A stretch of DNA of 64,000 nt from Ceratothoa steindachneri. Lineage: Eukaryota > Arthropoda > Malacostraca > Isopoda > Cymothoidae. The DNA is taken from the NCBI GenBank assembly GCA_963969495.1, contig OZ018338.1, positions 45,763,206 to 45,827,205 on the forward strand. The letters are read 5' to 3'. This document shows positions 1 through 12,839 of this stretch, one piece after another. The notes below the pieces were generated by a model, which searched no databases, had not been told where the DNA came from, and worked only from the letters and a program-made list of their open reading frames with translations. Made by a program: the position numbers and the translations under genes. Positions within the stretch are counted from its first letter, which is position 1, and each line of letters opens with the position of its first letter.

Positions 1-1649
1 GGTCAATTAAGGGTCTTTCACTCAGGCTGGTTATTTCTAGTCATGGAAAAACAGTTTCTCAAATATGAAAAGAAAATCTAGAAGTTAACTTCAAATTCGA
101 ATTATTAAGTTTCTTCATCGACTCTTCCTATGGGTATTTAAAAATTAAAGTTATAAAGGATTTAACCTTTATAAGGTTCAAAGGATATGAAATATTTTAC
201 TTGGTGGGACAGATCAAATTATTTTCTTATCCATGGGTGACTAATACTCTTGGAATTGTGACAAGAGAGCACAAAATCACATTTTCATATTCATCTAATA
301 TGCATATACATAGGTATACCTATTTTATTATTGCGAAAATATTTACCTTTAATTTTCATCTAAGAGGAGAGAATTATCCTATATGTGATGATAGAAGCAA
401 AAATTAGAATCCTTAAAGAATGATTTTTTTTCTGGCATAACAAATGAAGTATTTTTGTCTACAAAATCTGAGAAGTGATCAAACCTCTTTACTGATAATG
501 GTTTCTCAACCGGTGAGATAGGGGTGAATTTCCTCCGAGTAACCAATTTTACAGTTTAAGGGAGAAATTATCCCCACAGATTGTATCAAACGTAGGTGCG
601 AAGGATAATCAAAATGATAACGAGATTGATTAGTGAGAAGTTATTGAATGAGACAGTTGAGTTCGATCCCATCGCAGTGGGTGGTCTAAAGATAGAATCT
701 CAGTTGAGCTGTTATTCAGCAAAACTCGAGAACCGAAAAGTTCACCGTCACTGCCCAGAAGATGCTACACATATCGTCTCATATTTAAAATAAAATAAAG
801 TTAAATTTGTCATTCTTTATCTGTGCTATTGTGTGAACAGGGAACATGTTATGAAAAAAAAGCTGATAATCCGTGTTTTAGATTCATATTTTTTAAGGAC
901 AAACTAAAATATCCTTACTTTTATTCAGGCAATGATAATTACCTCACATGAGCCTCCATAATACTTGGACAATCTTTCTCTGAAATATAATTAAAATTAA
1001 TATTATTGACATGCTCACGCATATTTTCCTTGAAAGGAATACACTACAATTCTCAGTTTGGTTCGGAGTGTCCCCGCGGCGGAATCATTTGGACAGATAG
1101 CTTGGTTTAGGTGAGAGGCATGAACTTTCTGATCCAAGCACGCCAAGTAATCCCTTTCTAAACCTCCTCGAGCTATTTAGCTTCTTTTAACTTTATTACC
1201 CCGAAAGCAGGGCAGGGATAAGGCAGTAGGTGGCGTTTAGATGAATGGCGCTCATGTTGGATTGATTTGGTCAGATAATTTTTCCTCTCCAGAGATCATC
1301 CAAGGGGATGTTTAGTTTCGAATGCTCTGGCTAGTTTAAGTTTAGTTAATAGTACGAATTACATATAAGGTTATCTATGAATTTAAAGGAAGGAAGGTTA
1401 AAATTAATTTAGGTGAGAGAGATGGCACAAAAGAGTTTGAGAGTTTGATAGGATTTCGAGGGAACTCGCGAAACCAATTCGAGAAAATGGGTATAAACTT
1501 AACTTGGTCTGAGAAAAACGGACGTAAAACGAACGCTAAGGGAGGAGTCGTTTTTAGGTGCCGCAGAAAAGATTAGCCTTAAGTTCCCTTTCAGAGAGAG
1601 AGGGTTACCCCCCTCCCCCCGCCTCAGAACCCAACGTCTACGCGTGGCG
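1..1649. other. unassigned AT-rich flank
   Basis: No domain, RNA gene or repeat recognised on either strand. The short open frames at 201-407 and 596-793 have no recognisable motif and look like chance ORFs. A C-rich run lies near 1606-1622. Confidence 0.5.
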
Positions 1650-2720
1650 CCTCAGAAAAATGCACCTGCACTCCCAGACAGCCCCAAAGGAGCAGCGAGA
1701 ATTTAGCGTGGTCAGGTGACCCCAGTGCTATAATCAAGAATAGTCGGGCCATTCAACCCAATTCAAATTCCCAAGGAGCCGCCTCGAGACTTTAGCTAGG
1801 CCGCGGGATCAGTGTTGGGTTCCCTTTCGGCGCAAGAACTACAGCCTCGAGGACTTTCGCGCGAACCTGTGATACCCGCCAAGAATATCCCCCCCTCCCT
1901 GGCGCGCGAAGTCGAACAAGATCTCCTTTCCCTTTTGGGGGGCCTCTAGCGACCCGCTTCCACCGAGGCAGTGTAATTACTTCGGGAAAAGCCTTCAGAA
2001 ATTAGTGCCATACAACTCCGTCTTGGTTAGCAGCCACGTACAGTCTTTTATACCCTACTCTGCCTCACAACGGCTTCCAGCTACGAACGCGTGGCGTCAC
2101 CTCTCTACCCAGCCTCGCTCATACCTAAAGCCAGGGCTTTCGCTCGACAAACGATCGACACGGACAGGCGTCTTAACTTGGGTATCGACTTCGTTCTCGT
2201 CTGGAGTAGTCCCTCTTTCATTTCTCAACGAGGTTAAAGACGAAGGAATTTTCCAAGCGGAACTTTGCCACGCCCCGCTTTCTCGTCGTTTTCAAATCCT
2301 CCAGTCAATTAGGCTTTACGTGAGTTTCCTCGTCATTTGCAATCTCCTTCTTTTCCTAGAAGCAATCAACGTACATCTTCTCACGGACTCTCGTCCCCGC
2401 CGAGTCATTTGTATTGCCCTAACCCGTTTTGAACCCAGTGTTTCATCTTAGTTATTGTCATTTATTTACTTATGCTAATAATATTTTCTTTGTATATAGT
2501 AAAGTTATTTTTCTACAATCAGTGTCTCTGATTGTTTAGGCCAACTGCACTTGATTTTGATTATTTAACATACGTACTGGGATTTATGTACATCCCAATT
2601 TCTGGCGTGCTTCCTTCTCGCGTCACCGCAGGTTCAATCTTCGGATAGCATCGACGTTCGACTCGAAAGACAAACATTATATAATTATGGTATCAGGTCT
2701 GTCGTCACCCTACAACATTC
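1650..2720. other. GC-richer, CT-rich tract, origin unknown
   Basis: This block is clearly richer in G+C than its surroundings and pyrimidine-rich on the + strand. It holds a 148-codon frame (2005-2451, +) without a recognisable domain. A possible primer-binding-like string (TGGTATCAGG) occurs at about 2688. Such compositional islands in this window are otherwise LTR sequences, so a solo LTR or LTR remnant is possible. I could not find convincing TG/CA ends with a target-site duplication, so the identity stays open. Confidence 0.3.
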
Positions 2721-4592
2721 CCTCTTCTTTAACTTCGGAAGTATTCTGTCTCAGATTCCATTGATTTGAGAGGTTGAGGAGCGTTATAGAGATATATTTC
2801 TTCGTCAAACTTCGGAACGGTCTGAGGGAGAGTTCTCCCTGATGGGGATGATAAAGGTGGGAGAAGAGTAGAGGCGGAAGGCATTCTGAGGCCTAAAGAT
2901 GCTTCCTAACTTCCCCCCTCCCTAATATAACCATAAACTACTCCAGTCCGTGCCCGATCGTTAACAAAGAGCGTGCCCAGATAGGGATGATGGGGTATCC
3001 CATCAAGAGGTTAGATTCTACTTTGTTATGCGATCTCAAGATTTTTTTAAAATTTAATTTGCATATTTGAGGTAAATAAAATATCACAAAAAATAACATG
3101 ATTTATTTATCGATGACTGGAATAAATATCAGATAAAAAGCAAGAAAAAGATCATTACCCGATTTCCTCCTTGTCGCCAAAAAAAATAATCAAAATGTGA
3201 TTGGAAAGTCTTGTTTTTAGTATTCGAATTTTGGAATCCAACCATGTTCTTCCAATAGCCTGAATATGATTTCCAGTAGTTGAGTCCTAATAATTTAGTT
3301 AATGATTAACTGCTTGGTGAATGTAATTTACACGATTTAAGTCTGAGTATGCGCGCCATTTATCTGAGTGAATGACTGAATTTTCCTCAACTTCTCTCTG
3401 AATTTTGGGTATTAGCGTTGCTCAATTTCTCTTCTTTACATAAAAATGTCTGCAGTCATCACCTTTCTTCAGACTGAACACCCATATAGCGTTAATACTT
3501 CTTCCATGGTTTCGGTTGTTTTACATTTTGGCCTCACTGTAAGTTGAATTTGGTGCCTGATTTCCCTACAGCATCCGTCCACGATTATATTCCCGACGTC
3601 CAGCAAAACTAGCTTCATCTACTCGTATTAAAACTAGGTCTTCTGCAATATAAAGCATTTCCCAAGATTTCTTACAGAAACTATTTGTGAGTAAATTTCC
3701 CGACATAAATTAAACCAATCAAAAATAGCTTATGTGCCTCGACCAGTCATTCCTGTACCAATTCATATGGCGAATCTTGAATGAAATACAAAATAATTAA
3801 CTCCAAAAATTCGACTAAGTTTTAGTTTGCCATTCGTTATACCATTTAAATCAGTGAAATGGAAAAATAAGTTTCCTGAGCGAATAGAATGATAAGTTTT
3901 GCATTTTCTATTCTTACAAAGCAGAGCTGGAATGAATTCCCCTTTTCTTTTTCTTATTCGTATATCTTGCATTTCTTCACCTCAACGAAGACAAGGTGCA
4001 ACGTCTTCTGCGTCATCCAATAGACCATTTCTTCTGAAAAAAGCAACTGCTTTCATTTCCTCAGCAATTTCTCAAAGTGTCCAGGAAAGCGACTCATTTA
4101 CATGCAGAAAATGTCTGGTTTAAATACATGATTGGGATCACAAATATAATGCAGTATCATATATACTAAGATAAGGGTGGTATAAATTGTACATATATAC
4201 TATCTATGGTAATAAAAGTATTATAACGCATTGGTAATTAAGATAAGGGTGGTATAAATTTTACCATTAGGCGAGATCACAATTATCAAGTGAGATTGCA
4301 TACCAAAGTATCACCAATGGTGCAAAAGGCTGCAATCTTAACACTTCTGGGCACTTTTACCTCACTCATTTCTTCGCAATTATCTTCATACTTTCTGATT
4401 GAGTTTCACATGTTGGTTTACCTTTTTTAGTTATAAGTTTGACAATAAAATATGATGACGGTTTATAATTCTGCTATGAAGTCAGGATCAAATGTCAATT
4501 TAACAAATTTACTTAAATCTGGTCATAAAATCACGCCCTTTGACTGCATTTCCTTTCCCGAACCCGAAGTTTAATAGGCCAGGAACTTTAGA
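2721..4592. other. unassigned AT-rich spacer
   Basis: No gene recognised. The open frames at 3763-3972 (-) and 3899-4123 (+) overlap on opposite strands and carry no motif. The only structure seen is the short direct repeat listed separately. Confidence 0.45.
4168..4260. repeat. 21-bp direct repeat, two copies
   Basis: The same 21-base string (beginning AAGATAAGGGTGG) occurs at 4168-4188 and again at 4240-4260, separated by AT-rich sequence. Nothing links it to a gene. Confidence 0.7.
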
Positions 4593-4972
4593 GTTTTGAA
4601 GTGCAATAATTAGATAAAAGATGAAACTTGGCACAAGTATAGGGATTTGTGAGCTGAAAAACATATCAAAAGTCCCATGGACTCCTGCGCTTGCGTTAGC
4701 CGCCATATTAGAATTCCCTTAAAATTCAAATATCTTGTAAAATAATAGTTTAATCGAAGATCATCACTCAATAAAAGTTGTTCAGAACTGATTTTTTCAT
4801 AGCACTTACTAGGTTAATTTACAAATATAAGTATATTTATATGGACAAGAATTGAAGTAATAAGTACATTTTCAAAGATAATTTCCACAGAACTGGTGGG
4901 CCTGTATGACAAAATGCTTTGAAACAAAGGTTGTAGAGCAAGTTTTCTTCTTTTGGAATATATATATACAGG
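4593..4972 (+). repeat. Left terminal inverted repeat
   Basis: Read as reverse complement, the right arm matches this stretch in several blocks: 4601-4734 (including GCTTGCGTTAGCCGCCATAT), 4786-4805, and 4800-4940 (including ACAGAACTGGTGG and GCCTGTATGACAAA). Similarity trails off in a short TA run near 4972. The outermost bases (GTTTTGAAGTGCAAT versus GTTTTAGTGCAAT) differ by an indel. Confidence 0.85.
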
Positions 4973-5065
4973 TTTATGCATATTTAAAAACTAAGGAAGT
5001 TAAGAGGCATAAATGGAGAAAAACGCAAGACACTGACCGATGTTATCTTCTTCCAGGTACCAAAA

Positions 5066-8000
5066 ATGATGGATTGTCTGATATGTGGGCTTGCCTTGAA
5101 TGAATTTCCAAGTATAGATGTGACTCGGGGATCGCAGACCTTGATAACCGCCAGTCTGGCCCGAGAGGATGGGTTGCATGAACAGTTAAAGAAGAAAACT
5201 TCTTTACAAGTACATATCAACTGCCGTAAATCGTACACTCGAAGACCTGCTTCAAATAAGTGCATAGAGGAGCCACACAAGAAAGTGCCTTGTCTGCGAT
5301 CAGAAGTAACCGAATTTGACATAAAATTGCATTGCTTATTATGTGTTGAAACAGCTGATAAAACTGTAGAGCTTAAAAATCCAAAGAACTATCGTAGGTC
5401 CATACATGAAGTTACGACACTAACACTACAAGAAACAGTGTGGGCAAGAGCAAAGGAACGCAATGATAAACTTGGTTATTTGGTAATAAGCAAAATTAAC
5501 AGTGTTATTGACCTAGTAGCTGCAAAGTCTAAGTATCATCGGAAGTGTTTCAATGATTTCTGCAAAACTAGCTGTGATAGTGGTGCATCCTATTCTTATA
5601 AAACTGTTGGAAGACCATGCCAGGAAGGTGCAGCAAAAGCTTTCAATGATTGTGTGACACAACATAGACGACAAGAATGAGTGCCAGTACTCACTGCAGG
5701 AAATGCACAGGGTGATGATGGAGGCTGCAGACATAACCGAGACTGTATACATAGTTAGGACACTGAAACAAAAACTGCTAGACAAATATGGCGAAAGCAT
5801 CGCTGTCAGTAAATCTAAAGGCAATGATATTGCTTCATTCAATGAAGCAGTCAGTAGATCCTTAGCAGACCCATGGTATAAAAACAGAGAAAGCAATATT
5901 CAAGATGAGAGACGTCGAATTGTAATAACAGCTGCCGCTATCATACGTGAAGATATACGTGTACGTGTGTATGACAATTCCGTGTATCCAGTATGTGAAG
6001 ATATTCCCACTTCCTCAATAAAGCATGTGCCAGACACTCTCCGTGACTTTTCTAAGGAAATAACAAAATCCAAGTGTAGGGACTAACATAAGGAAAATGA
6101 GCAAAAGCGCTTAAGCATACAGCATGCAATCGTATCTGCACCACGACCGAGGTCATTCTTGTCTTCACTCCAGATATCTTTATCTGTTTTTCTACATAGG
6201 CGCTTTGCTTCTCGCCATCTAATTGATATTCTAAAGAAGGTAGGAGTAGCAGCGTCATATAAAGAGACTCTACGCTGCATTAACTCAGTATGTAGTGAGG
6301 ACTGCATCTGTCAATATAAGAGAAGATGGTTTTCTCCAATATATATTTGATAATGCAGATTTCAACATTCGCATTCTTGATGGATTGGGAACGTTTCACA
6401 GTATGGGTGGTGTAAAATGTGTAACTCCTACCAGTGCAGTATTAACTAGTACTGCAGTCCAGAGAGTCGTAGATGTAAGTAGTTCAAGTAACGTTGGAGG
6501 AACAATTCCAATAAAGAGATATAAAAAACCTACAAGCATGTCAAGTCTGCAAAATATCCCAGAGAGGCATCTATCTCATGCGATACATATCAACCAGTAA
6601 CTGCAAAACATGCTCAACAGTTAGATACCTTATGGATATGTGGAAGATACTTAAGTACCAGCAAAACCCCAGGCTGGACCGGCTACATACAGGTAGCAAT
6701 GAAAGGTGGTAACTTTGAAACTACTCATATACTTTCACTTCCCTTCATCAACTTGGACCCATGGAATCTATCAACTATATACACAGCACTCAATGTGTGG
6801 TTACTTTTGACCAGCCCCTCAATATGAAAGCATTTGAACTAGTTGTTTGGGTGGTTTCCATCTCCTCATGTCCTTTATGGGAGCAATATGCACCATAATG
6901 CGTAAAAGTGGACTGGAAGAATTGTGGGTAACAAAGGAAACAAAGCATCATTAGCAACTAAGTTGGAGTCTTATGGACCTTGAAAAGGGTTAGTTTCAGA
7001 TGAATACCAGTATGTTGTGGATAGTGGTCATCTCCTTCATAAAGTTGTGTGGCCAAGGCCAGCTGTGTCGCGGAATATCTTTCAAGCCTACATAGCTTTT
7101 GTATTCAGTCATTATGGCAAAAATGCAACAGTTGTGTTTGACGGCTACCCAGTAACACAAATGAGCAAATATCAGGAACAAAATCGTAGGGCATCCAAAC
7201 ATTGATCTATAGAAGTTGTAGTTAAAGAAGAATGCTACACAACCTTCCCACATGCAGATTTCGTGTGTTATAAGCGTAACAAGACACAGCTGATCAATAA
7301 ACTGAAGGAACACCTGCAGTCTCCTGGTATTACAGTTATAGTTGCCAAGTATGATGCAGATACGTCCCTTGTCCAAACTGCTTGGTCATTACAAAATACT
7401 GGACATAATGTAGTAGTAGTGGGTGACGACACAAACTTGCTTGTACTTCTAAGTCATCTAAAAAAATAGTTTTCATTAAACCTGGTAAAGCCCACAATCC
7501 CAACAAGGCCCAGGATATTAGCAAACTTCAAGCTAACATGGGACATCTTCGGCAACATCTGCTGTTCCACCACGCAGTTACAGGGTACGACACAACATCA
7601 GCTATATATGGGAAAGGGGAAAAAAGCCTATTTGATACCCTGAAGAATAGCCAAGACATGTGCCACACAGTATTTGTATTTGATAACCCAGAAACATCTA
7701 AAAATGAAGTGGCCAAAGCTGGTGAAGCTTTCCTCCTCCATGCTGTGTATGGAACTGAAAAAACGCAAACATTGGATAAGTATCGCTTTTATGCATACAA
7801 GAGAACAGTAGCAAAAATGTCACCTAAATCTCAGTTTCAGCTATCTATATTGCCACCAACATGTGATGCAGCTTGTTTTCACTCGTTTAGGGTGTTCTTC
7901 CAAGTGCAATGTTAGCATGGTAACCATCTCTCTCCAGTAGAATAGGGATGGGAGAGTTGCAGAACCGAACTGAAACCAATCCCTTCAATCAAACCTCCAG

Positions 8001-8170
8001 CTCCAGATGACCTGTTACATTTAGTCAACTGTAACTGTCGCAAAGGTTGCCGCCATCAATGTGAATGTCGGAGGGCTGGTTTATCGTGCTCATCCATGTG
8101 TGGCCAGTGCCGTGGTGCTAGATGTAAAAATTCACTACCATTCGAGAAAGATGCTGAAGAGAGAGACTGA
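5066..8170 (+). pseudogene. Broken gene: zinc modules, PIN/FEN1-like domain, CXC domain
   Basis: Fragments in successive frames read as one protein of roughly 1000 residues. 5066-5680: two CxxC...HxxC modules (CLICG...INCRK, then CLLCV...HRKCF) suggest zinc binding. 5703-6350 and 6295-6600: a conserved middle region (FLQYIFDNADFN, FHSMGGVKC). 7009-7470: VVDSGHLLH, VVFDGYP, YDADT and VVVGDDTNLLVLL have the spaced acidic residues of PIN/FEN1-type nucleases. 7538-7915: YDTTSAIYGKG follows. 7988-8170: CNCRKGCRHQCEC plus further cysteines form a Tesmin/TSO1-like CXC domain ending in TGA. At least four frameshifts and several in-frame stops (for example 6084-6086) break it. A pyrimidine tract ending in CAG lies just before the first ATG, so an upstream exon is possible. 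The gene fills the space between the TIRs and is probably element cargo; a nuclease or DNA-binding role is inference. Confidence 0.7.
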
Positions 8171-8754
8171 GATGAAAAAAAAATTGATTTTGAAGCATGT
8201 GTATGTGCTCTGAGTGTGTGATGTTCTAACTTTAATTACTTTCATGAGTAGCCTTTATGACATACATATTGCACAAACATTTAAAGCAAACCTGCTGCCA
8301 TCTTTCTTGTGTTTGACGTTTATGTTTGTATTAATGAACAAATAATAATTTCTCACTTATCTCAGTTAAAAGATTTTTCCTTTGTAGTTTATGTTGTTGT
8401 ATATGTAAGTATAACAAAACGGTATGTATTATAATTCGTACAAAAGATATTTGTCCGACAAAGCTCATGAATATAAAGCTCATGCTTTTTCAGTCATCCT
8501 GTTTTATTCTGAAGAAAAAAGGTTATTTGCACGAGTTCCTTTCACTGTCATTTCCAATTTCATTATTAAGAAAAGAATAATGATGTTTATAAAGACACTA
8601 CTGTTCAGTAATTTATAGAATGTTCGCAAGTTAAGGCTATCTTTATATTTTCAAAAAAAGTACTGTTTGATTTGGTATGTGTGACAATTTGCCATAGTGG
8701 CTTTCTGTTTATTTTTCCTCATAACTTCCCTATCTTTTAGAAATATGTATAGAA

Positions 8755-9967
8755 TTGTATATATATTTTCTTTACAACATTTGTTTCAAAGCAGTTTGTC
8801 ATACAGGCCACCAGTTCTGTAGGAATTGTCTTTGAAAATAAACTTATTACTTCAATTTCAATATTTTTAATTTTCCATATAAATTTACTACTTTGTAAAA
8901 TAACCTAGTCAGTGCTATTGTGGTGGAGCGAATGTGAGTGTGTGAAAAAGGGCCATTCTCCCACCCCTTTTCTCAGTACCCTCTCCCTCCCTCTGTAAGA
9001 ATGTGTGTGAATGGGAATGGGTTTGTTTTATTTTTGTTTATTTTATGTATAAAATGATTACCATGTTTTTCTTTCTTTCCAGGCGTCATATTCTGGAAAG
9101 ATAGTAGCAAGTTTTGAGATATCACTATAATTAAAAGAATATTGTACTTTGCTTAAAATCAACTTTTATCAAAGCGTCATATTCTGGAAAGAGGTAAGCT
9201 AGTCGATAAATTTACTCGGGTAATGCCCACTTATTAGTTTCGCCATCCATGTATAAATAAATAGGTCATAAAAGGAGGATATATCTCTTCTACAGAGAGT
9301 GGAAGTGTGGACTGACAGCAAGAGGGGTTCTCTAGACGAGTGCTCCGCCCAGCCCTGAGACGGAGGGCTTTCGTGCCTCGCTAACCACCTGAACCGCCAT
9401 ACCCGCCTTCGTTGACAATCCTGCCTCCTTCTAAGTTAGCCTACTACCACCCACCTCCAGCACACAAGTGATAGCGCGTGCCCCTTTTTTTTCGTTCGGT
9501 TGTTGTTGTATTTTTATGTTTTGTGTAGATATATAAGTAAATTTGTTGTATTCGCCTTTTATAAAATTCTCTGTTGGTATCGTATTTGGATTGGGGAATC
9601 CAGCCTCATTTTGAAGTGTGCACACTTCCCTTGTAAATATAAATTGCAATAAATATAACTGTAACTATCATTGTACTTTTTTTTGTAAGTAAAGGGACTG
9701 TATATACAATTAGTTTCATTCTCCCTCGATTTCTCACGTCCGGACAGTGTAGGAAGCGGGTTGGATCGATTATCGATTGGGATTAGAGATATATTTTCGA
9801 CCCGCTACACTATGAAACAATCAGTTTCCTTTGAATTTTAAGGGAATTCCAATATGGCGGCTAACGCAAGCGCGGAAGTCCATGGGTCTTTTGATATGTT
9901 GTTCAAGTCACAAATCCCTATACCTGTGCCAAGTTTCAGTTTTTATCTAATTATTGCACTAAAACCC
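8755..9967 (-). repeat. Right terminal inverted repeat, interrupted
   Basis: The inner part (about 8755-8918) and the outer part (9814-9967) are the inverted counterpart of 4593-4972. The solo LTR at 8919-9809 sits between them; the left arm is continuous through the matching point (near 4795), which shows that the LTR came later. Confidence 0.8.
8919..9809 (+). mobile_element. Solo LTR with 4-bp target duplication (CTAT)
   Basis: The 891-bp insert begins TGTGGTGGAGCG and ends CCCGCTACA, the TG...CA termini of long terminal repeats. It is flanked by the same 4 bases, CTAT, at 8915-8918 and 9810-9813, as many Ty3/gypsy integrases leave. A TATA-like run (GTATAAATAAATAGG) lies near 9250 and an AATAAA-type signal near 9646, placing promoter and polyadenylation signal in the order expected on the + strand. 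No second LTR or internal coding sequence is present, so recombination between two LTRs probably left this solo copy. The ORF at 9431-9649 (-) inside it has no motif. Confidence 0.8.
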
Positions 9968-12839
9968 TATATTTTTCCCTAACGTGAATAACCGAAAGGA
10001 GTCGGTCTCCTGCGGATAGGTCAAACAGCCAATTGTTTCGATTTTTATCTAGGTTTTGGCTCGCTTCATAAATCGATACAAAGAAACCTTTTGTCTCTGA
10101 ATTGGGTTGGATAGGGGGAACTGACCCATAAACTCTCCAGTGCGCTTCGTAAAAAAGGATAAGGTTGTCTGACCAGGGAAGCTTGGCGCCCATCAGTTTT
10201 GCTCCTGAGCGCGCAATCCGCAATGAGTGGCGTTGATGCACGCCAACCTGTAGGAGGAACCGTTTATGGTCAACATTTCTGTAGTTTTTAGTATTACTCA
10301 CATGAGTTTGACTTAGCACTAAAGCTGGTAAATTCCATTGATTTATTTTTTTTTTTTTTTTTCGTTACTTTCCAGCAATTTTAAAAGATTTTCATAACCT
10401 GTGCTAACTTCGATTCCGAGAGAAGTCATTTTCCTATCTTTTACCCTCTAGAGTCGGGGAGGAAATTCCAGTAGATCTTCCTTTATGAAATTAAAAAAGG
10501 AGCTAGGTGGGCTCTCTAGTCAAAATCAAATCAAATTTAATACGCAAGATTATTATATTTTAAAGAGGAGAAACGGGTTAGAGCTAGACTAATTAAATGA
10601 GCACGTTTAAACTTCGAAATTAAAATTAATCCTCTTTCCCCGAAGACTTATTATTATTTTGAATATCTATTGATTCTGACCTACTCAATAAAATATTTTA
10701 CCATATAAGTAATTTTCTTCTGTTGAAGCTTAGGTTCAATTGCCACCTCCCTCGTTTCGCTATGAAGGCTATTGAGTGCGCATTTCGGGATCAAGAATTT
10801 GCGAAAAAATATTGCAGCAAATCTGACCACCCAATAGTGTTAGTCATTTCGCCATTGAAACAGAACCGGGAGAATGTGCAGCATGGATAAATCAAGTGAG
10901 TTACTATTTATTTTTATCATCTTAGCTCGAGGCTGAGATGATCGAACAGTACTCACTAACCATTGAAAATGAATATAATACCAGGGACACAACAAACGTC
11001 TATGTAAAGGTTCGAACCTATACTGCTATCACAGCAGACGTCAAAAATCATAGTTTTTGCCCCACAGTTCATAAATTGCAGGCAGGGACACTGAATCGCG
11101 CGTCTTTGCTATAGTGTTTCATGGTAACAATATAATTGAGTGGTTCAACGACGAGCCTTCAAAGTGAGGTGATGGTGCAGCAGGTTTGCGAGAAGAGGAG
11201 CGAGTTTATTGATGAAGCGAGTACCACATGGCTTTAAGCTCACAGGCGGGAGCTTCGGCCTCAAATCTTACTTGAACAATACCTTAACTCTTTCCGTTTA
11301 TTGGCATTGAGCAATGATTTCAGGGATACTTTTGGTCATAGTGTTGATATTTATTTACCTACGAGATAAAAGATAATTCAAATGAGTTTATCTGATAAGT
11401 TATTTAGATTTTAGCTATTACTTTATTTAATATTACTGATTGCAATATAAAAGTAGAATAAACCACTCCGTTTCCTTCTCCAATTTCCCCGCGCTGAATT
11501 TAAAGGATTCGGTTAATTTTCCAACTTTTGTAATCAGCTTATTCCTTAATCCTCATCAGGAATCGTTTTGCCTTCATTTTCCAGCATTCTTATGCTTTGT
11601 TGAGGCAAGTTATGGGAACAATTTTTAAATAATATTGCGCACATCTCCTTTTATTTCTCTTTTGACTATTCTGCATCTATGAGAAGATAGTAAATAAACT
11701 TTAATAATGAGGTAAAATAATTTTTCTTACAAGATATAAAAATAGCGCCATTGAGTGGTCAAAAATAATTCAGAAATTTTAAAAATAACATAAAAATAGA
11801 AGAATCTTATTATTTAAATAATAACGATTAAATTTCGAATAAAAAGGTGCGAAGCAATTAAAAAAAATGCTTAGATATGTTATCATTAAGGAAGAAACAG
11901 CCGTACTAGTGATATAGGATTCTTCCTGCACCCTAACCTAGCACCTAGCACCGACCGAACTGGTCAGAGAGATGAAATCAATCAAAATATTTATTTTATC
12001 TACAAGTTTAAAGCTGAATCTTCGTTGTTGAAAACTTTATTAAAATACTCATTTCATGTCTTTACCACGTAGTGCCATGTTCATTTAGCTGCCTTTGGCA
12101 TCCTCAAACGGCTTGGTGCACACTCTAATTGGCGTATGATTGTTTACATATCTATAAAATTGCTTAGTTCGTGTCTTGGCAACGACACTTAGTTCCTTTT
12201 CCTCTTCTTATTTTTCTTTTGGCAAAGTAACGGTAATCGTGGTATCGGTTTCCATTCTTGCTAGTATTTGAAATTTTATACATTCGCTTAGATTTCCCTT
12301 GTGCGCTTTTTAAACCATGGGGCCTCTAGATCTATAGGTCACAATTTTGTTATTTTTAGTGAAATATAAACCTTAATAAAAATTATTATACATTGCCAGG
12401 TCGTTTTCAAAGTTAAATATTTAATCCTAATATAAAATAATTAAATTCTTTAAAGTTCGCGAGAGGATGAAAGCTGTTCTAAACATTTTTAAATGAAATT
12501 ATGTTCGGATTTGTCTACCGGTGTTTCACCAAAATGCATATACTTTACACTAACTTTTCTTCATTTGTCAAAATTAAACCAAGGAAGAAGATTCCACGTC
12601 TCTTTCTGTCTATATTAGATGAAGGAAGTTAGCATTTATTTAGTCTGGAAGTCATTTTCCTGCATTGTCCACCGTTTCATTTAGAAAATATACATTCTGA
12701 AAATTACAGTCAGTGCATATTACCCTTACTTTTTGTCTAATTAAGGCGCAAAGTTTCGAATTAAATAACGTGTTGGTAAATAGGAATACATAGGCATTTA
12801 AGCAATTAGGGAACGCTTGTATTCTCTCCTATTACAGTT
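9968..12839. other. unassigned spacer
   Basis: I see no supported gene. A 122-codon leftward frame (9951-10319) has no recognisable domain and overlaps the transposon end. A T-run occurs at about 10347-10363. The rest is AT-rich with scattered stops in all frames. Confidence 0.45.

Larger units (their letters stand above)
4593..9967 (+). mobile_element. Long-TIR DNA-transposon-like unit with PIN/CXC gene
   Basis: The two ends of this 5.4-kb block are inverted copies of each other over roughly 300 bp per arm, the signature of a cut-and-paste DNA transposon. The left arm is about 4593-4972. The right arm is split into about 8755-8918 and 9814-9967 by an 891-bp solo LTR. Without that guest the unit is about 4.5 kb. 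Between the arms lies one rightward gene, now a pseudogene (5066-8170). The left arm holds about 45-50 bp (near 4736-4785) that are missing from the right. No clear target-site duplication was found outside the arms, so the exact termini and superfamily are uncertain. I see no DDE/D transposase motif; the cargo protein belongs to a family that I know only as uncharacterised genes in arthropods and cnidarians. Confidence 0.75.

Noticed and set aside
1813..2713. Possible solo LTR beginning TGTTGGGTTCCC and ending CACCCTACA
   Set aside because: The inner sequence looks LTR-like, but the bases flanking the proposed ends do not form a target-site duplication and no second copy exists in the window.
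8919..9809. Second gene or exon between the transposon gene and its right TIR
   Set aside because: TG...CA ends and CTAT duplication identify the block as a solo LTR; the single 72-codon frame has no motif.
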